Below are positions 1-8,853 of a stretch of DNA of 24,274 nt, piece by piece; position 1 is the first letter of the stretch, and each line of letters begins with the position of its first letter. Below the pieces are notes generated by a model. It worked only from the letters and a program-made list of their open reading frames with translations, was not told where the DNA came from and did no database searches. A program made the position numbers and the translations under genes. Source of the stretch: CAYWNA01 sp964459305 (GTDB lineage: Bacteria > Planctomycetota > Planctomycetia > Pirellulales > Pirellulaceae); NCBI GenBank assembly GCA_964459305.1, contig CAYWNA010000197.1, positions 1-24,274 of the forward strand, written 5' to 3'.

Positions 1-2
1 GC

Positions 3-1451
3 GCATTTACGACGGTCGTTTCGCGAGATCCCGCCGTGTTCGAAAGAGATCATCTCCAACAATTCGATGCGGTGTGCCTGAACAACACCGTGGGCAATTT
101 GTTCGCCGATCCGCAACTCCGGCAGAACCTGCTTGAATTTGTGCTTAGCGGCGGCGGGCTCCTAGGCATCCATGGAACCACTGTGGCGTTCACCGATTTC
201 GAAAAGGGAGCCAAGGAGACGTGGCCGGAATTCGGGCACATGATCGGCGCACGCGGTGCGTCTCATCTGGCCCAGGACGAGCGTGTAGTGGTCAAGCTCG
301 ATTCACCGGACCATCCGCTTACCCGATCGTTCGGCGGCAAAGGCTTCGAGCACGTCAGCGAATTCTTTCGGGTGCGCGGCCCCTATTCACGAGACCGCCT
401 TCACGTGCTTTTCAGCATCGATACGGACAAGACAGTACTGCCTCCGAAAGGAACGCACCGCGGTGTCGAGCGGGCCGACGAGGACTACGCGCTGGCATGG
501 ACGCGAAACTACGGTCGCGGCCGCGTCGTCTATTGCACGATCGGCCACAGCCCTCAGGATTTCATGGACCCCAAGATCCTGGAATTCTATTTGGGGGCCA
601 TCCAATTCACCATGGGTGACGTCTGCGGCACAACGACCCCCAGCAACCGACTGACTGCGACCGTCGCCGCTCAGGAAAAACTCGGTTGGAGATTCGGCGT
701 GACCATGTGGGGTCTACACAAACACACGCTGTTCGAAGGCATCGAGAAGACTCGTGAACTTGGCTTGTCTTACGTCGGAGGGTTGAGCTTTCAGAAGGTG
801 AGCAAGGAGATGCCGAAGAACTTCGACTGCAACCTGTCGGACGAGGAATTGTCACAGATCCGCCTGAAGATGGACGCGGCCGGAGTCCGGATGCCGACGT
901 TCTTCTATGCGAGAATCCCTGGCGATGAAGCAGGTTGCCGCCAAGTCTTCGAGTTCGGCCGAAAGATGGGAATCGAGACCTTCATCTCCGAGCCACCGCC
1001 GGAGTCGCTCGACGTGATCGAACGTTTTTGCGACGAGTACGACATCAACCTGGGCATTCACAATCATGGCCCCAAACAATCTCCTGTGTATTGGCGACCG
1101 GAGGGGATCCTCGACGTCTGCAAAGGCCGCAGCACACGTGTCGGTGCGTGTCCCGATACGGGCTATTGGATCCGGGCGGGTATCGATCCCGTGGAAGGAA
1201 TCCGAAAACTGGGGGGTCGGGTCATTACGATTCAACCCCACGACCTGAACGAAGTCTCTGCCGAGGGACACGACGTTCCTTGGGGGACCGGCAAGGCGGC
1301 GTTCGAGAAGCTGCTCCAGGAAATTCGTACGCTTGGCATCAAACCGACGCTGATCGGTCTGGAGTACTCCTACGACTATGAGGACAATATGTCCGAAATG
1401 GCCGAATGTGTCGAGTTCATCAACGGACTCAAGTTGGATGCACCGCAGTAG
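3..1451 (+). CDS. ThuA-like domain fused to a sugar phosphate isomerase/epimerase (5' end outside window)
   Basis: The reading frame is open from base 3, so the gene starts before the window. A GTG at 36 is only an internal valine: the codons before it read AFTTVVSRDPAVFERD, which is typical ThuA sequence. The first ~190 visible residues form a ThuA (trehalose-utilisation, glutamine-amidotransferase-like) domain, seen in GGGLLGIHG, the TWPEFGHMIGA segment and GRGRVVYCTIGHSPQDF. Residues ~215-465 form a xylose-isomerase-like TIM barrel (AP endonuclease 2 family). Likely metal ligands are the Glu of FISEPPPE, the His pair in IHNHG, Asp in CPDTGYW, His in IQPHDLNE and Glu in LIGLEYSYD. The family suggests carbohydrate modification or isomerisation, but the substrate cannot be read from the sequence. 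ThuA domains are common in planctomycete sugar-catabolic loci. The di-haem gene begins 60 bp downstream on the same strand. Confidence 0.88.
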   Translation, partial: AFTTVVSRDPAVFERDHLQQFDAVCLNNTVGNLFADPQLRQNLLEFVLSGGGLLGIHGTTVAFTDFEKGAKETWPEFGHMIGARGASHLAQDERVVVKLDSPDHPLTRSFGGKGFEHVSEFFRVRGPYSRDRLHVLFSIDTDKTVLPPKGTHRGVERADEDYALAWTRNYGRGRVVYCTIGHSPQDFMDPKILEFYLGAIQFTMGDVCGTTTPSNRLTATVAAQEKLGWRFGVTMWGLHKHTLFEGIEKTRELGLSYVGGLSFQKVSKEMPKNFDCNLSDEELSQIRLKMDAAGVRMPTFFYARIPGDEAGCRQVFEFGRKMGIETFISEPPPESLDVIERFCDEYDINLGIHNHGPKQSPVYWRPEGILDVCKGRSTRVGACPDTGYWIRAGIDPVEGIRKLGGRVITIQPHDLNEVSAEGHDVPWGTGKAAFEKLLQEIRTLGIKPTLIGLEYSYDYEDNMSEMAECVEFINGLKLDAPQ

Positions 1452-1511
1452 TCCGGCTGCGTCGATTGTCGACGTGCTGTCCGGGAAGACCTAGGGGAGA
1501 TCCGCCGTATC

Positions 1512-4500
1512 ATGAAACCGATCGCACTCACAATCACGCCGTTCATGCTGCTGTCGTTCGCCACGCTGTGCTCGCCCGTTCGCGCAGCCAATCCGCCGAA
1601 AGTGGCGCCGGTGTACGTCCAGAAAGGCACTTGGCACGAGAGCATGCTTGCGTCGCTGGAAGCCACGTTCGGGCCGGCGTCCCAAGAGGACCGATCCGCC
1701 GAGCTCAAGGGGTTCCGTTCGGAAATCGTCAGGCTCACCGCCGACGCGCTGCCGGTGCGGCTGGAGGTTCGCGTCGACGGGCTCCAGCGGCTGTACTTCG
1801 CCACACTCGGCCGCCTTCCGGAAAACGGGTCGGCGCACTTCCTCAGTCCACGACTGTTCGACAAGCAGGGCAATTCTATCTCGTTGGAACTGGACGGCAC
1901 GCTGGTGGAAGGAAACGTCAACGCCCGCGTAGCCAGGGCGACGGAATTGAAGATCGACGGCACGACCCACCGCGGTTTTGCGCTCTCGCCCGGCGAAGTC
2001 GGCTTCAAACTCGATGGCAAGTACGAGCGTTTGGAGGTGTTCGTCTACTACAAGCGGGAGAGAAGGGGGCTGCCGCCACACGCCGCCGTCGACCGCCGGC
2101 CAATCGTCGCCCGCGCAGCGGAATGTCGACGGGTCCGAGAAACGCTGTGGGATCTGGTAGCCCGGGACTTCCGCGATCGGCAGTCGCAGATCGAAATGGA
2201 GATGGAGCGTCGCGACGGGATCTGGAATGAGTACGTCACGACAGAGAAAGTCGCACCAAACGCGTATTATCTCACGCGTGCGCAACAGCGACTGGAGTTG
2301 GCACGCAAGACGCTCGATCTTGTGGAGCAGACGAGCCCCCGGCCAAGCATGGCCGCGGACCTCGATACGCTCGCCGGGCGCATCGATCGGGCCACCAAGG
2401 ATCCAGCATCTTCGGCTGGAAGAGATCTCTTTGCCCAAGTGGTCGCACTCAGACGTCGGATCATCTTCTCGCACCCCGCGCTGGATTTCGACCGGCTGCT
2501 GCTGACCAAGCGGCCCCCTCCGTTGCTTAGCGCACCGGGCGACAACTATTTCGGACGCCACAATGATGCGGGGCCGGGTTTGGTCGTCCTGGACCAGTGG
2601 AAGACCGACCGGCCGATAGAATCGGTGCTATTGGAGGGTAAACTGCCGGCGGGCTGCGCGATGCATCCGGATTTGTCGTTCGACGGCCAGCGCGTGGTGT
2701 TTGCCTACGCCGATCACACGTCCCCTCGCGATCGTTGGCAGTTTTTCCTTTACGAGATCCGCGTCGACGGTACGGACTTGCGGCAAATCACCGGCACGGC
2801 CGACGATCCTTTAGCTGGGGCGGGCGGAAAGATGACCGTGCTTTGCGAGGACTACGATCCCTGCTACTTGCCTGACGGTGGGTTTGCTTTCATCTCGACG
2901 CGCAACCAAGGGGGGGTGCGATGCCACAACGGCGGACGCTATTGTCCCACCTATGTCCTCTATCGTTGCGACGCCGACGGGTCGAACGTCCGCCAGATCT
3001 CTTACAACGAGGCCAGCGAATGGGACCCGACAATGCTGCCCGACGGGCGGATCCTCTGGATGCGCTGGGACTACATCAACCGGCCGGTGATCCCGACGTT
3101 CGGCTTGTGGACCACCCGGCTCGATGGCACGTCGGCCAGCCACTACTTCGGCAGCTACACGCCAAACCCGTGCAGGATCTGCCAGGCGAGGCCTATTCCC
3201 GGGTCGCACAAGCTAGTTGCCACCGCGGCCGGGCATCACACGATGCATGCGGGGTCGCTGATTCTGATCGACCGGGAGATTGCCGAGGACGGGCTTGAAG
3301 CCATCACGCGATTGACACCGGAAGCAACCTTCCCGGAATCAGAAGCCGATTCGCCAGTCAGTTTCGGCAGCCCGTATCCTCTGAGCGAAGACTTGTTCCT
3401 GGCTTCGTTCTGCCCCGATCCATACCCCTGTTCCATGGCACAATACCCGCGGCACGACGCTTACGGGATCTATCTAGTCGACACACTGGGTGGGCGCGAA
3501 TTGATCTACCGCGATCCCGATGTCTCTTGCTTCGCTCCGATCCCCGTTCAGCCGCGGCCGATGCCGCCGGTACTTCCGCTGCCGGCGGTCGGCACAGAAA
3601 CGCAAACGACGGGAGTCTTCTACCTTCAGGACGTCTATCAGGGCACGCCAAATATTCTCCGCGGCACGATCCAGCGGCTCCGCGTCAACGAACTGATTCC
3701 CCAACCCACACAACGCGTGCCGTATTCCAGCCGCGTCAGGTTCGAGGTGCTCAAGCGGGTTGTCGGTACTGTGCCGGTGGACGAGAGCGGCTCGGTGGCC
3801 TTCGAGGCACCGGCCGGCGTGGCGCTGCAATTCCAGGCGTTGGATCAGAACGGCATGGCGGTGATGAGCATGCGGACGGCCACCTACTTGCAGCCGGGCG
3901 AGCAATTGGGCTGTGTCGGCTGCCACGAGCCCCGAAGTTCCAGCCCCGTAATTCGACCTTCGCTGGCCGCTGGGCAGATGGTTCTGAAACTGATTCCGCC
4001 GGTCGGCCCGCAATACTCGGGGGGCCTCAGCTTTGCCAAGACCGTGCAGCCGGTACTCGACCGTTATTGCATTGACTGTCATGGGCTGAAGGAAACCGCC
4101 GGCGAAATCGATCTGCTTGGCACGATCGATGCCACGGACAAGATCATCGCTAATACCTTCCAGCAACTGCTTCCCAGCACGGCCTATGCATCGCTGACTC
4201 AAGGCAGCCGTTTGGTGAAGATCGCCCAATACGGGCGCGAAACCTGGTATAGCCAGCCGAAGGACTATTTTGCCCACGGCGGCACGCTGGCGGGCTTGTT
4301 GCTTGAGTGCCACGAGGGCGTAGACCTGGACGCCGACAGCCGTCAGCGGATCATCGACTGGCTCGATCTGAACGCCCAATGCTACGGCACGTACTCCTGG
4401 AACAAGGACGAATGGCGCCGGCCCGACCCGGCAGGCGAAAAGGCACTTCGTTCGCACATTCGCGAGAAGTTCGGCGACGAACTGGCGGGGCAACCGTTTG

Positions 4501-4781
4501 CGGCACTGGTCAACTTGGCATTGCCAAGCGAAAGCCGTATCCTGAATGCGCCGCTGGCGATTGAGGCTGGCGGATGGGGACAGATAGAGCAGGGCGGTTG
4601 GACAAGCAACGACGAACCTGGCTACTGCGAGATGCGCCAGCTTGTCGAAGCGGCGATTCAACCGTTACCCTACCAAGATATTGCCGGCACCTGCGGCCGC
4701 GCAGAAAGCTGCATGTGCCTAAGCTGCTGGGTCCGCAAGGGGAGAGAAGAGCGACAGAGACGAGTCGCCGCCACCCAGTAG
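1512..4781 (+). CDS. Secreted di-haem hydrazine-synthase-alpha-like protein (HzsA-M family)
   Basis: A 1089-residue exported protein. The ATG at 1512 follows AGGGGAG at 1493-1499 and encodes a signal peptide (residues 1-~26, ending near PVRAA). Residues ~85-185 look like an NPCBM-type carbohydrate-binding fold (weak call), followed by a helical segment to ~330. Residues ~360-720 carry TolB-like propeller repeats such as IRVDGTDLRQIT and CDADGSNVRQIS, plus the DPTMLPDGRILWMRWDY stretch characteristic of hydrazine-synthase-alpha-like proteins. Two c-type haem motifs are visible: C801-VG-C804-H805 and C853-ID-C856-H857. The C-terminus has a cysteine cluster (CGRAESCMCLSCW). It is probably a periplasmic or surface redox protein. 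The family is widespread in non-anammox planctomycetes, so hydrazine synthesis should not be assumed; no HzsB/C partners are visible here. It is paralogous to the protein at 8854-12246. Confidence 0.87.
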   Translation: MKPIALTITPFMLLSFATLCSPVRAANPPKVAPVYVQKGTWHESMLASLEATFGPASQEDRSAELKGFRSEIVRLTADALPVRLEVRVDGLQRLYFATLGRLPENGSAHFLSPRLFDKQGNSISLELDGTLVEGNVNARVARATELKIDGTTHRGFALSPGEVGFKLDGKYERLEVFVYYKRERRGLPPHAAVDRRPIVARAAECRRVRETLWDLVARDFRDRQSQIEMEMERRDGIWNEYVTTEKVAPNAYYLTRAQQRLELARKTLDLVEQTSPRPSMAADLDTLAGRIDRATKDPASSAGRDLFAQVVALRRRIIFSHPALDFDRLLLTKRPPPLLSAPGDNYFGRHNDAGPGLVVLDQWKTDRPIESVLLEGKLPAGCAMHPDLSFDGQRVVFAYADHTSPRDRWQFFLYEIRVDGTDLRQITGTADDPLAGAGGKMTVLCEDYDPCYLPDGGFAFISTRNQGGVRCHNGGRYCPTYVLYRCDADGSNVRQISYNEASEWDPTMLPDGRILWMRWDYINRPVIPTFGLWTTRLDGTSASHYFGSYTPNPCRICQARPIPGSHKLVATAAGHHTMHAGSLILIDREIAEDGLEAITRLTPEATFPESEADSPVSFGSPYPLSEDLFLASFCPDPYPCSMAQYPRHDAYGIYLVDTLGGRELIYRDPDVSCFAPIPVQPRPMPPVLPLPAVGTETQTTGVFYLQDVYQGTPNILRGTIQRLRVNELIPQPTQRVPYSSRVRFEVLKRVVGTVPVDESGSVAFEAPAGVALQFQALDQNGMAVMSMRTATYLQPGEQLGCVGCHEPRSSSPVIRPSLAAGQMVLKLIPPVGPQYSGGLSFAKTVQPVLDRYCIDCHGLKETAGEIDLLGTIDATDKIIANTFQQLLPSTAYASLTQGSRLVKIAQYGRETWYSQPKDYFAHGGTLAGLLLECHEGVDLDADSRQRIIDWLDLNAQCYGTYSWNKDEWRRPDPAGEKALRSHIREKFGDELAGQPFAALVNLALPSESRILNAPLAIEAGGWGQIEQGGWTSNDEPGYCEMRQLVEAAIQPLPYQDIAGTCGRAESCMCLSCWVRKGREERQRRVAATQ

Positions 4782-4817
4782 ACATCCAGACACTCACCAT
4801 CACCGGAGAATAGCGAA

Positions 4818-6017
4818 ATGTCCCATAACAAAGCTGAAGAACCGGGCGCCCCGGTAGATTCCAGCAACGATGACGGCCTGGGGGCGTTCTTGCTGGATCG
4901 TCTCGCTCGGCAAGACGAGGAACTGGAAGTGGACAAGATCTTCCGGGCGCTGGTCAAGCTGGAAGGGAGCGATCTGCACATGAAGGTTGGCAGCCCGCCC
5001 ATGGTTCGTATCAAGGGCGAACTGAGACCTCTCAATCGAGACCCGGTTGATTCCCAGGAGATGGTACAGTTGTTGGTTCCCATGATGGATGCGCGTAACT
5101 GCGGGATTTTCCGCAAAGAAGGTGGTGCCGACTTCGCGTATTCCTGCGATGTGGAGGGGACGACGTGGCGGTTCCGGGTCAACGTGCTCACGCAGTTGGG
5201 TAACATTGGCCTGGTGGCTCGGCGAATCAACAACTGGATTCCCGATTTCGAGGGCCTTTACCTGCCTGCATCGGTGGAAAGGCTGTGCAGTTATGAACAG
5301 GGGTTGGTGTTGCTGGCCGGTGTCACGGGTTCGGGTAAGTCGACGACGATCGCGTCGATGCTGAACTACATCAATCGCCAGCACCGCAAACACATTCTAA
5401 CGCTGGAAGACCCAATCGAATTCGTCTTCACCCAAGAGAAGTGCCTGATCAACCAGCGGGAGATTGGCCAGGACGTTGTTGACTTTGGCGTCGCCATGAA
5501 ACATGCCGTGCGTGAAGACCCGGACGTCATGCTGGTCGGTGAAATGCGTGACGAGGAGACATTCATGACGGCCATCCACGCGGCGGAAACGGGCCACTTG
5601 GTCTATGGAACGGTTCACGCTTCCAGCGCGTCGACGACAATCGGCCGCATCCTCGATTTGTTCCCCGAAGAAATGCATGGCGCGATGCGCAGTGCGATTG
5701 CCTTCAACATGAAAGGCATCGTCGCACAGAAGCTGCTGAGGTCCATCAAGCCGGGAGTCGCACGCGTGCCGACAGTCGAGATCATGTTCTTCAACCCAAT
5801 CATCCAGAAGTTGGTCTTGGAGGGTGAGGATCACAAACTGTCCGACGCGATCCGCATCGGCGCGGAGGAGGGGATGCAGGATTTTACGATGAGCCTGAAG
5901 CAGTTGATCGACGACGAGTTAATCGATCGGCCGACTGCGTTTTCGGTCGCCCCGAACCAGGACGCGTTGAAGATGGCCCTCAAGGGGATCGACGTCAGTA
6001 CTCCGGGCATCCTGTAG
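4818..6017 (+). CDS. pilT: PilT-type twitching/retraction ATPase
   Basis: A 399-residue hexameric secretion ATPase of the PilT/PilU class, which powers type IV pilus retraction at the cytoplasmic face of the pilus base. The N-terminal PAS-like domain has the signature GSDLHMKVGSPPMVRIKGEL (residues ~53-72). Walker A is GVTGSGKST (168-176, Lys174). The Asp box is ILTLEDPIEF. Walker B is VMLVGEMRDEE with Glu242, and the His box is HAAETGHLVYGTVHASS. These match PilT rather than PilB, which is longer and has a Cys4 zinc site. The protein is ~50 residues longer than typical PilT, mostly as an acidic N-terminal extension. GGAG at 4805-4808 sits 9 bases before the ATG. It lies 36 bp after the di-haem gene on the same strand, so co-transcription is possible, but no other pilus gene is visible in the window. 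It ends 6 bp from the convergent sigma-factor gene. Confidence 0.93.
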   Translation: MSHNKAEEPGAPVDSSNDDGLGAFLLDRLARQDEELEVDKIFRALVKLEGSDLHMKVGSPPMVRIKGELRPLNRDPVDSQEMVQLLVPMMDARNCGIFRKEGGADFAYSCDVEGTTWRFRVNVLTQLGNIGLVARRINNWIPDFEGLYLPASVERLCSYEQGLVLLAGVTGSGKSTTIASMLNYINRQHRKHILTLEDPIEFVFTQEKCLINQREIGQDVVDFGVAMKHAVREDPDVMLVGEMRDEETFMTAIHAAETGHLVYGTVHASSASTTIGRILDLFPEEMHGAMRSAIAFNMKGIVAQKLLRSIKPGVARVPTVEIMFFNPIIQKLVLEGEDHKLSDAIRIGAEEGMQDFTMSLKQLIDDELIDRPTAFSVAPNQDALKMALKGIDVSTPGIL

Positions 6018-6023
6018 CATCAA

Positions 6024-6818
6024 TCATTGCCCCAGCGCCTTGAACAAGTTTTGAATCTCTTCATCAACGTCATCGGAATCGGCGATGGTTCGCCCCACCT
6101 CGGTGCGGATCAGTTTCCGATACCGTTGCCGCATGCGTGAAACTGCCATCTTCACGGCGCCTTCGGTCATGTCGAGTTGCCGGGCAATGTCCAAGTATTT
6201 GGGTGAATCGCTGTCGGCCGTTAGGAACGGCACGAGCGCGTCGAACTGCTCCGACTTTCCGGCTTCGCGATGCTGCTCGTCCAGTGCAGCCAATGCCGTT
6301 TCCAGGACGGTCAACGCCCAGCGTTTCTCGAACAGATTCTCCGCTGTCAAATCATGTGACAGATCGAGGCGGTAGCCGCTCTCGGCGGAATCGAAGTCGA
6401 TTGACAAAATGGTCTGTCCGCCGCCGCGTTTTTGTGCCTGCGCGTGGTCGCGCTCATTGGCCAGGAAGTTACGCAGAGACGCGAGCAAGAAGGAGCGGAA
6501 CTTCCCGCGATCTCGATCCACATACTCGAGCGTCTGCTTTTCCAGAAGTCGCGAAAAGAAGCCCTGTGTGAGATCCTGCGCCTGCGACGCGTCGTACCCG
6601 ATACGGCGAATGTGCCAATAAAGGGGTGACCAGTAGGCTGTGCACAACTGTTCCAACGCCTCGCGAGAATGCGGCGACGATTGACGAGCGGCCGAGATCA
6701 CCACACTCCAGTGGGTGGTAGCAAACCGTCTCGCCTCGCGAGGGTTCAGGCTGGGGGAATCGCCGTCCATTTCAATCGCCGAGTTGTTTTCTCGAAGTCC
6801 GCCGTGCGCATTATCCAC
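6024..6818 (-). CDS. ECF-family RNA polymerase sigma factor (planctomycete TTHWSVV type)
   Basis: A 264-residue sigma-70 family protein. It opens with the RFATTHWSVVISAARQ segment (residues 31-46), a hallmark of a large planctomycete ECF group. Region 2 (~55-125) contains QDLTQGFFSRLLEK and RGKFRSFLLASLRNFLANERD. Region 4 (~205-240) is a helix-turn-helix with YLDIARQLDMTEGAVKMAVSRMRQRYR. It should direct core polymerase to a small regulon. The residues between regions 2 and 4 are longer than in classical ECFs, as usual for this group. The start is uncertain: the longest frame uses GTG at 6818 and an internal ATG lies at 6770; neither has a clear Shine-Dalgarno site, and conserved sequence begins only after residue ~30. 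No anti-sigma gene or serine/threonine kinase is adjacent. Confidence 0.88.
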   Translation of the reverse strand: MDNAHGGLRENNSAIEMDGDSPSLNPREARRFATTHWSVVISAARQSSPHSREALEQLCTAYWSPLYWHIRRIGYDASQAQDLTQGFFSRLLEKQTLEYVDRDRGKFRSFLLASLRNFLANERDHAQAQKRGGGQTILSIDFDSAESGYRLDLSHDLTAENLFEKRWALTVLETALAALDEQHREAGKSEQFDALVPFLTADSDSPKYLDIARQLDMTEGAVKMAVSRMRQRYRKLIRTEVGRTIADSDDVDEEIQNLFKALGQ

Positions 6819-6855
6819 ACCGACAATGACCGCGCAAGGCCTCTAACTACATCAA

Positions 6856-6979
6856 GGTGTCCGGGAATTCGAAACGCTGGAATCCACGGTTTTCGGGAGG
6901 GCGAGGCTCCTGCCTAGCCGCGCGTTGGTGCCAAGAATCCGGCTTAGCAGGAGCTTCGCCCTCCCAATTCCCGGACACC
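6856..6979. repeat. Nested-palindrome element, copy 1 (124 bp)
   Basis: The outer inverted repeat GGTGTCCGGGAATT is at 6856-6869, with its exact complement at 6966-6979. Inside lies a 26-base imperfect inverted repeat, 6895-6920 against 6940-6965, matching at 23 of 26 positions (GGGAGGGCGAGGCTCC on the left, GGAGCTTCGCCCTCCC on the right). A 25-base spacer separates the left outer and inner arms, the inner loop is 19 bases, and the right arms abut. The direct repeat ACTACA flanks it at 6846-6851 and 6984-6989 and may be a target-site duplication, though six bases could be chance. It has no coding potential. It is about 120 bp downstream of the M23 gene stop on the minus strand, so its transcript would fold strongly and could act as a terminator. 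It is homologous, in inverted orientation, to the element at 12314-12453. Confidence 0.85.
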
Positions 6980-7102
6980 CTCGACTACAATAAAGAGAAT
7001 GGACACGAAAGTCACGAAAAAAACACGATCGCACGGCTGTTCGTGGTTCAGTAGAAGTCGTAAATCGCGAAAATCGCTAGAAAGCAGAGAATACCGGGCC
7101 GG

Positions 7103-8584
7103 TTAGCGCGGCTCGACACGAACGTCCAGTTTGTCGACCGCCCATTGTCCGTCGTCATTGCTCCGGCGAACTGTGACGATATAGTAGCCCGGCTTTTCAA
7201 AACGGTGTTTGGTGATGGCGTATCCGTCTTTGTTGCGGTGATTGACGGCGCCGTCAGATTGAGTGCGGACCGTGGGGCTGCCATCCCCGAAATCCCAGAC
7301 TTCATCGCCTTGCACCGGCTTGAAACGGAAGGACCGCACGAGAAAGCTCACCTCGTCGCCGGCGCGGATGCTCTTTGTCGGCCAGTGAGATGCGTGCAGA
7401 TAGCAGCGCCCGATCGGAGGAACGTCAGGATCGGCCGCGGTGATCTTCCCGAAATCATAATCGACATTTCCATTTGCGTCGGTCACCTTCAAAGTCGGAC
7501 GGTACCGCCCCAGTTGCGCAAACACGTGTTCGATTTTCGCGCCGGTTGCCTTCGTTCCGTCGTCGAAGGCCCATTCGTACTTCATGCCTTGGCGCCCCGC
7601 AACACTCCACGAACGGCTACCATCCAGGAGGATCGGCTGGCCGGCAAAATCCAGAATCTGAGGCCGAGCGACAGCGATGACCGGCTCGTCGTTCTCCGCC
7701 TGATAGACCTGATGAAGAAAGGCATACATGCTGTCCGAGCCGTACTTGCCGTTCTCCTGGGGACGAATCAACTCGAAGTGCAGATGCGACCAGCCGCCGC
7801 TACCGCCTTCTTTGCCGAGGACGCCGATTTGCTGACCGATGGCAACCCTACCGCCGACTTGCACGGAAGCATCGATCGAATCGAAATGGCTGTACCGGTA
7901 GTACCACCCTCGTGGATCGCGAAGATAGACGACATCGTAGCGCGGCCTGACGCAATCGGGAATATCATCGGCCGACTTGCCCCGGGCCGAAACGACGACG
8001 CCGTCGGTCGCCGCATAGATAGGGACAATGCGATCCGCACCGCCAAAATCAAATCCTTGATGGTAGTAGACCCGCTCGGGCCCGTAGAGTTCGCCGTCGC
8101 CGATCTCGTTGTCGAAGAGCGTGCTGGCGGCACCCCAGCGCTGATCGACAGGATACTGAAACGTGCCGGGGCGGATGAATGGTCCTGTATTCGGCCAGAT
8201 GCGGAATCGCGCGTCACGATCGATCGACCAATAGTTGGCATAAGAACGCAGATAGCCCTTGATCACGGGGCAATCGATCCGCACACCGCCCAACTCCGTC
8301 GGCTGATGATACGTCGCGCACGGGAGGACGCCACGAACGCCGTTGACCTCAACGGTCACCTCAGCACCCCGAAGGGCATTCCGGACCGGATCACGCTTTT
8401 CCTTGATTCCAAGAAGCTTGACCGTGGCCGTCGTTCCGTCGGGCAGCGCCACCTCGCGCGATTGGCTGACGTCAAGATCGATGGAACGAAAAAGCGGCTC
8501 CAATAACGGCTCGTCGCCGCCGATGGCCAGCGCCGGGGCCATCAACAGATGGCAGAACACAAATGCAAGAGATTTCAATTTCAT
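7103..8584 (-). CDS. Exported M23 (LytM-type) peptidase with two C-terminal PKD domains
   Basis: I chose the ATG at 8584 (493 aa) because it begins a clean signal peptide (MKLKSLAFVFCHLLMAPALA) and is preceded by GGAG 8 bases upstream. The frame extends to 8725 but without signal-like sequence. The M23 domain (~170-275) keeps the zinc and catalytic residues: H175 and D179 in YHQGFDFGG, H233 in RYSHFDS, and H267/H269 in WSHLHFEL. Such enzymes cleave peptide cross-links in peptidoglycan or act on other extracellular peptides. Two PKD-like beta domains follow (~302-390 with YEWAFDDG, ~400-490 with EVWDFGDGSP), probably for adhesion or substrate binding. It is divergent from the di-haem/FGE gene, with a 269-bp shared upstream region holding both promoters. 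The complete HxxxD and HxH sets indicate an active rather than degenerate LytM domain. Confidence 0.9.
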   Translation of the reverse strand: MKLKSLAFVFCHLLMAPALAIGGDEPLLEPLFRSIDLDVSQSREVALPDGTTATVKLLGIKEKRDPVRNALRGAEVTVEVNGVRGVLPCATYHQPTELGGVRIDCPVIKGYLRSYANYWSIDRDARFRIWPNTGPFIRPGTFQYPVDQRWGAASTLFDNEIGDGELYGPERVYYHQGFDFGGADRIVPIYAATDGVVVSARGKSADDIPDCVRPRYDVVYLRDPRGWYYRYSHFDSIDASVQVGGRVAIGQQIGVLGKEGGSGGWSHLHFELIRPQENGKYGSDSMYAFLHQVYQAENDEPVIAVARPQILDFAGQPILLDGSRSWSVAGRQGMKYEWAFDDGTKATGAKIEHVFAQLGRYRPTLKVTDANGNVDYDFGKITAADPDVPPIGRCYLHASHWPTKSIRAGDEVSFLVRSFRFKPVQGDEVWDFGDGSPTVRTQSDGAVNHRNKDGYAITKHRFEKPGYYIVTVRRSNDDGQWAVDKLDVRVEPR

Positions 8585-8853
8585 CACGCAAACTCCAATT
8601 CCAGGGGGCGGAGCGAGACTGGCCAAGCCGGGAAGACAAAGGGGGATCTCCGGCGACAACTGTTCGATGACAAACCTCTGAAGCCGACGCGCGGGGCACA
8701 ATCGCCGAAGATTCGTAGTGTGCAAGACCAGCCATCGTGGTCGCCGGTGCTCATTCGCGTGAATCCATAAATACCATGCCTTCTGGCTTGATCAGCCAGA
8801 ACTTGCACGGAAGCTGCCTTTGCGCTTCGATTTGACTGGATATACGTTATCAT

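Noticed and set aside
3474..4661. 395-codon minus-strand frame opposite the first di-haem gene
   Set aside because: Shadow of a gene with two haem motifs and family signatures on the plus strand.
7145..8506. 453-codon plus-strand frame opposite the M23 peptidase
   Set aside because: The minus strand shows intact peptidase and PKD motifs; the plus frame has none.
8585..8725. Upstream extension of the M23 peptidase
   Set aside because: The added 47 residues precede a good signal peptide that has its own GGAG ribosome-binding site, so they are probably untranslated.
8839..8851. GATATACGTTATC dyad just before the di-haem/FGE start codon
   Set aside because: Four-base arms are too short to distinguish an operator from chance without comparative data.
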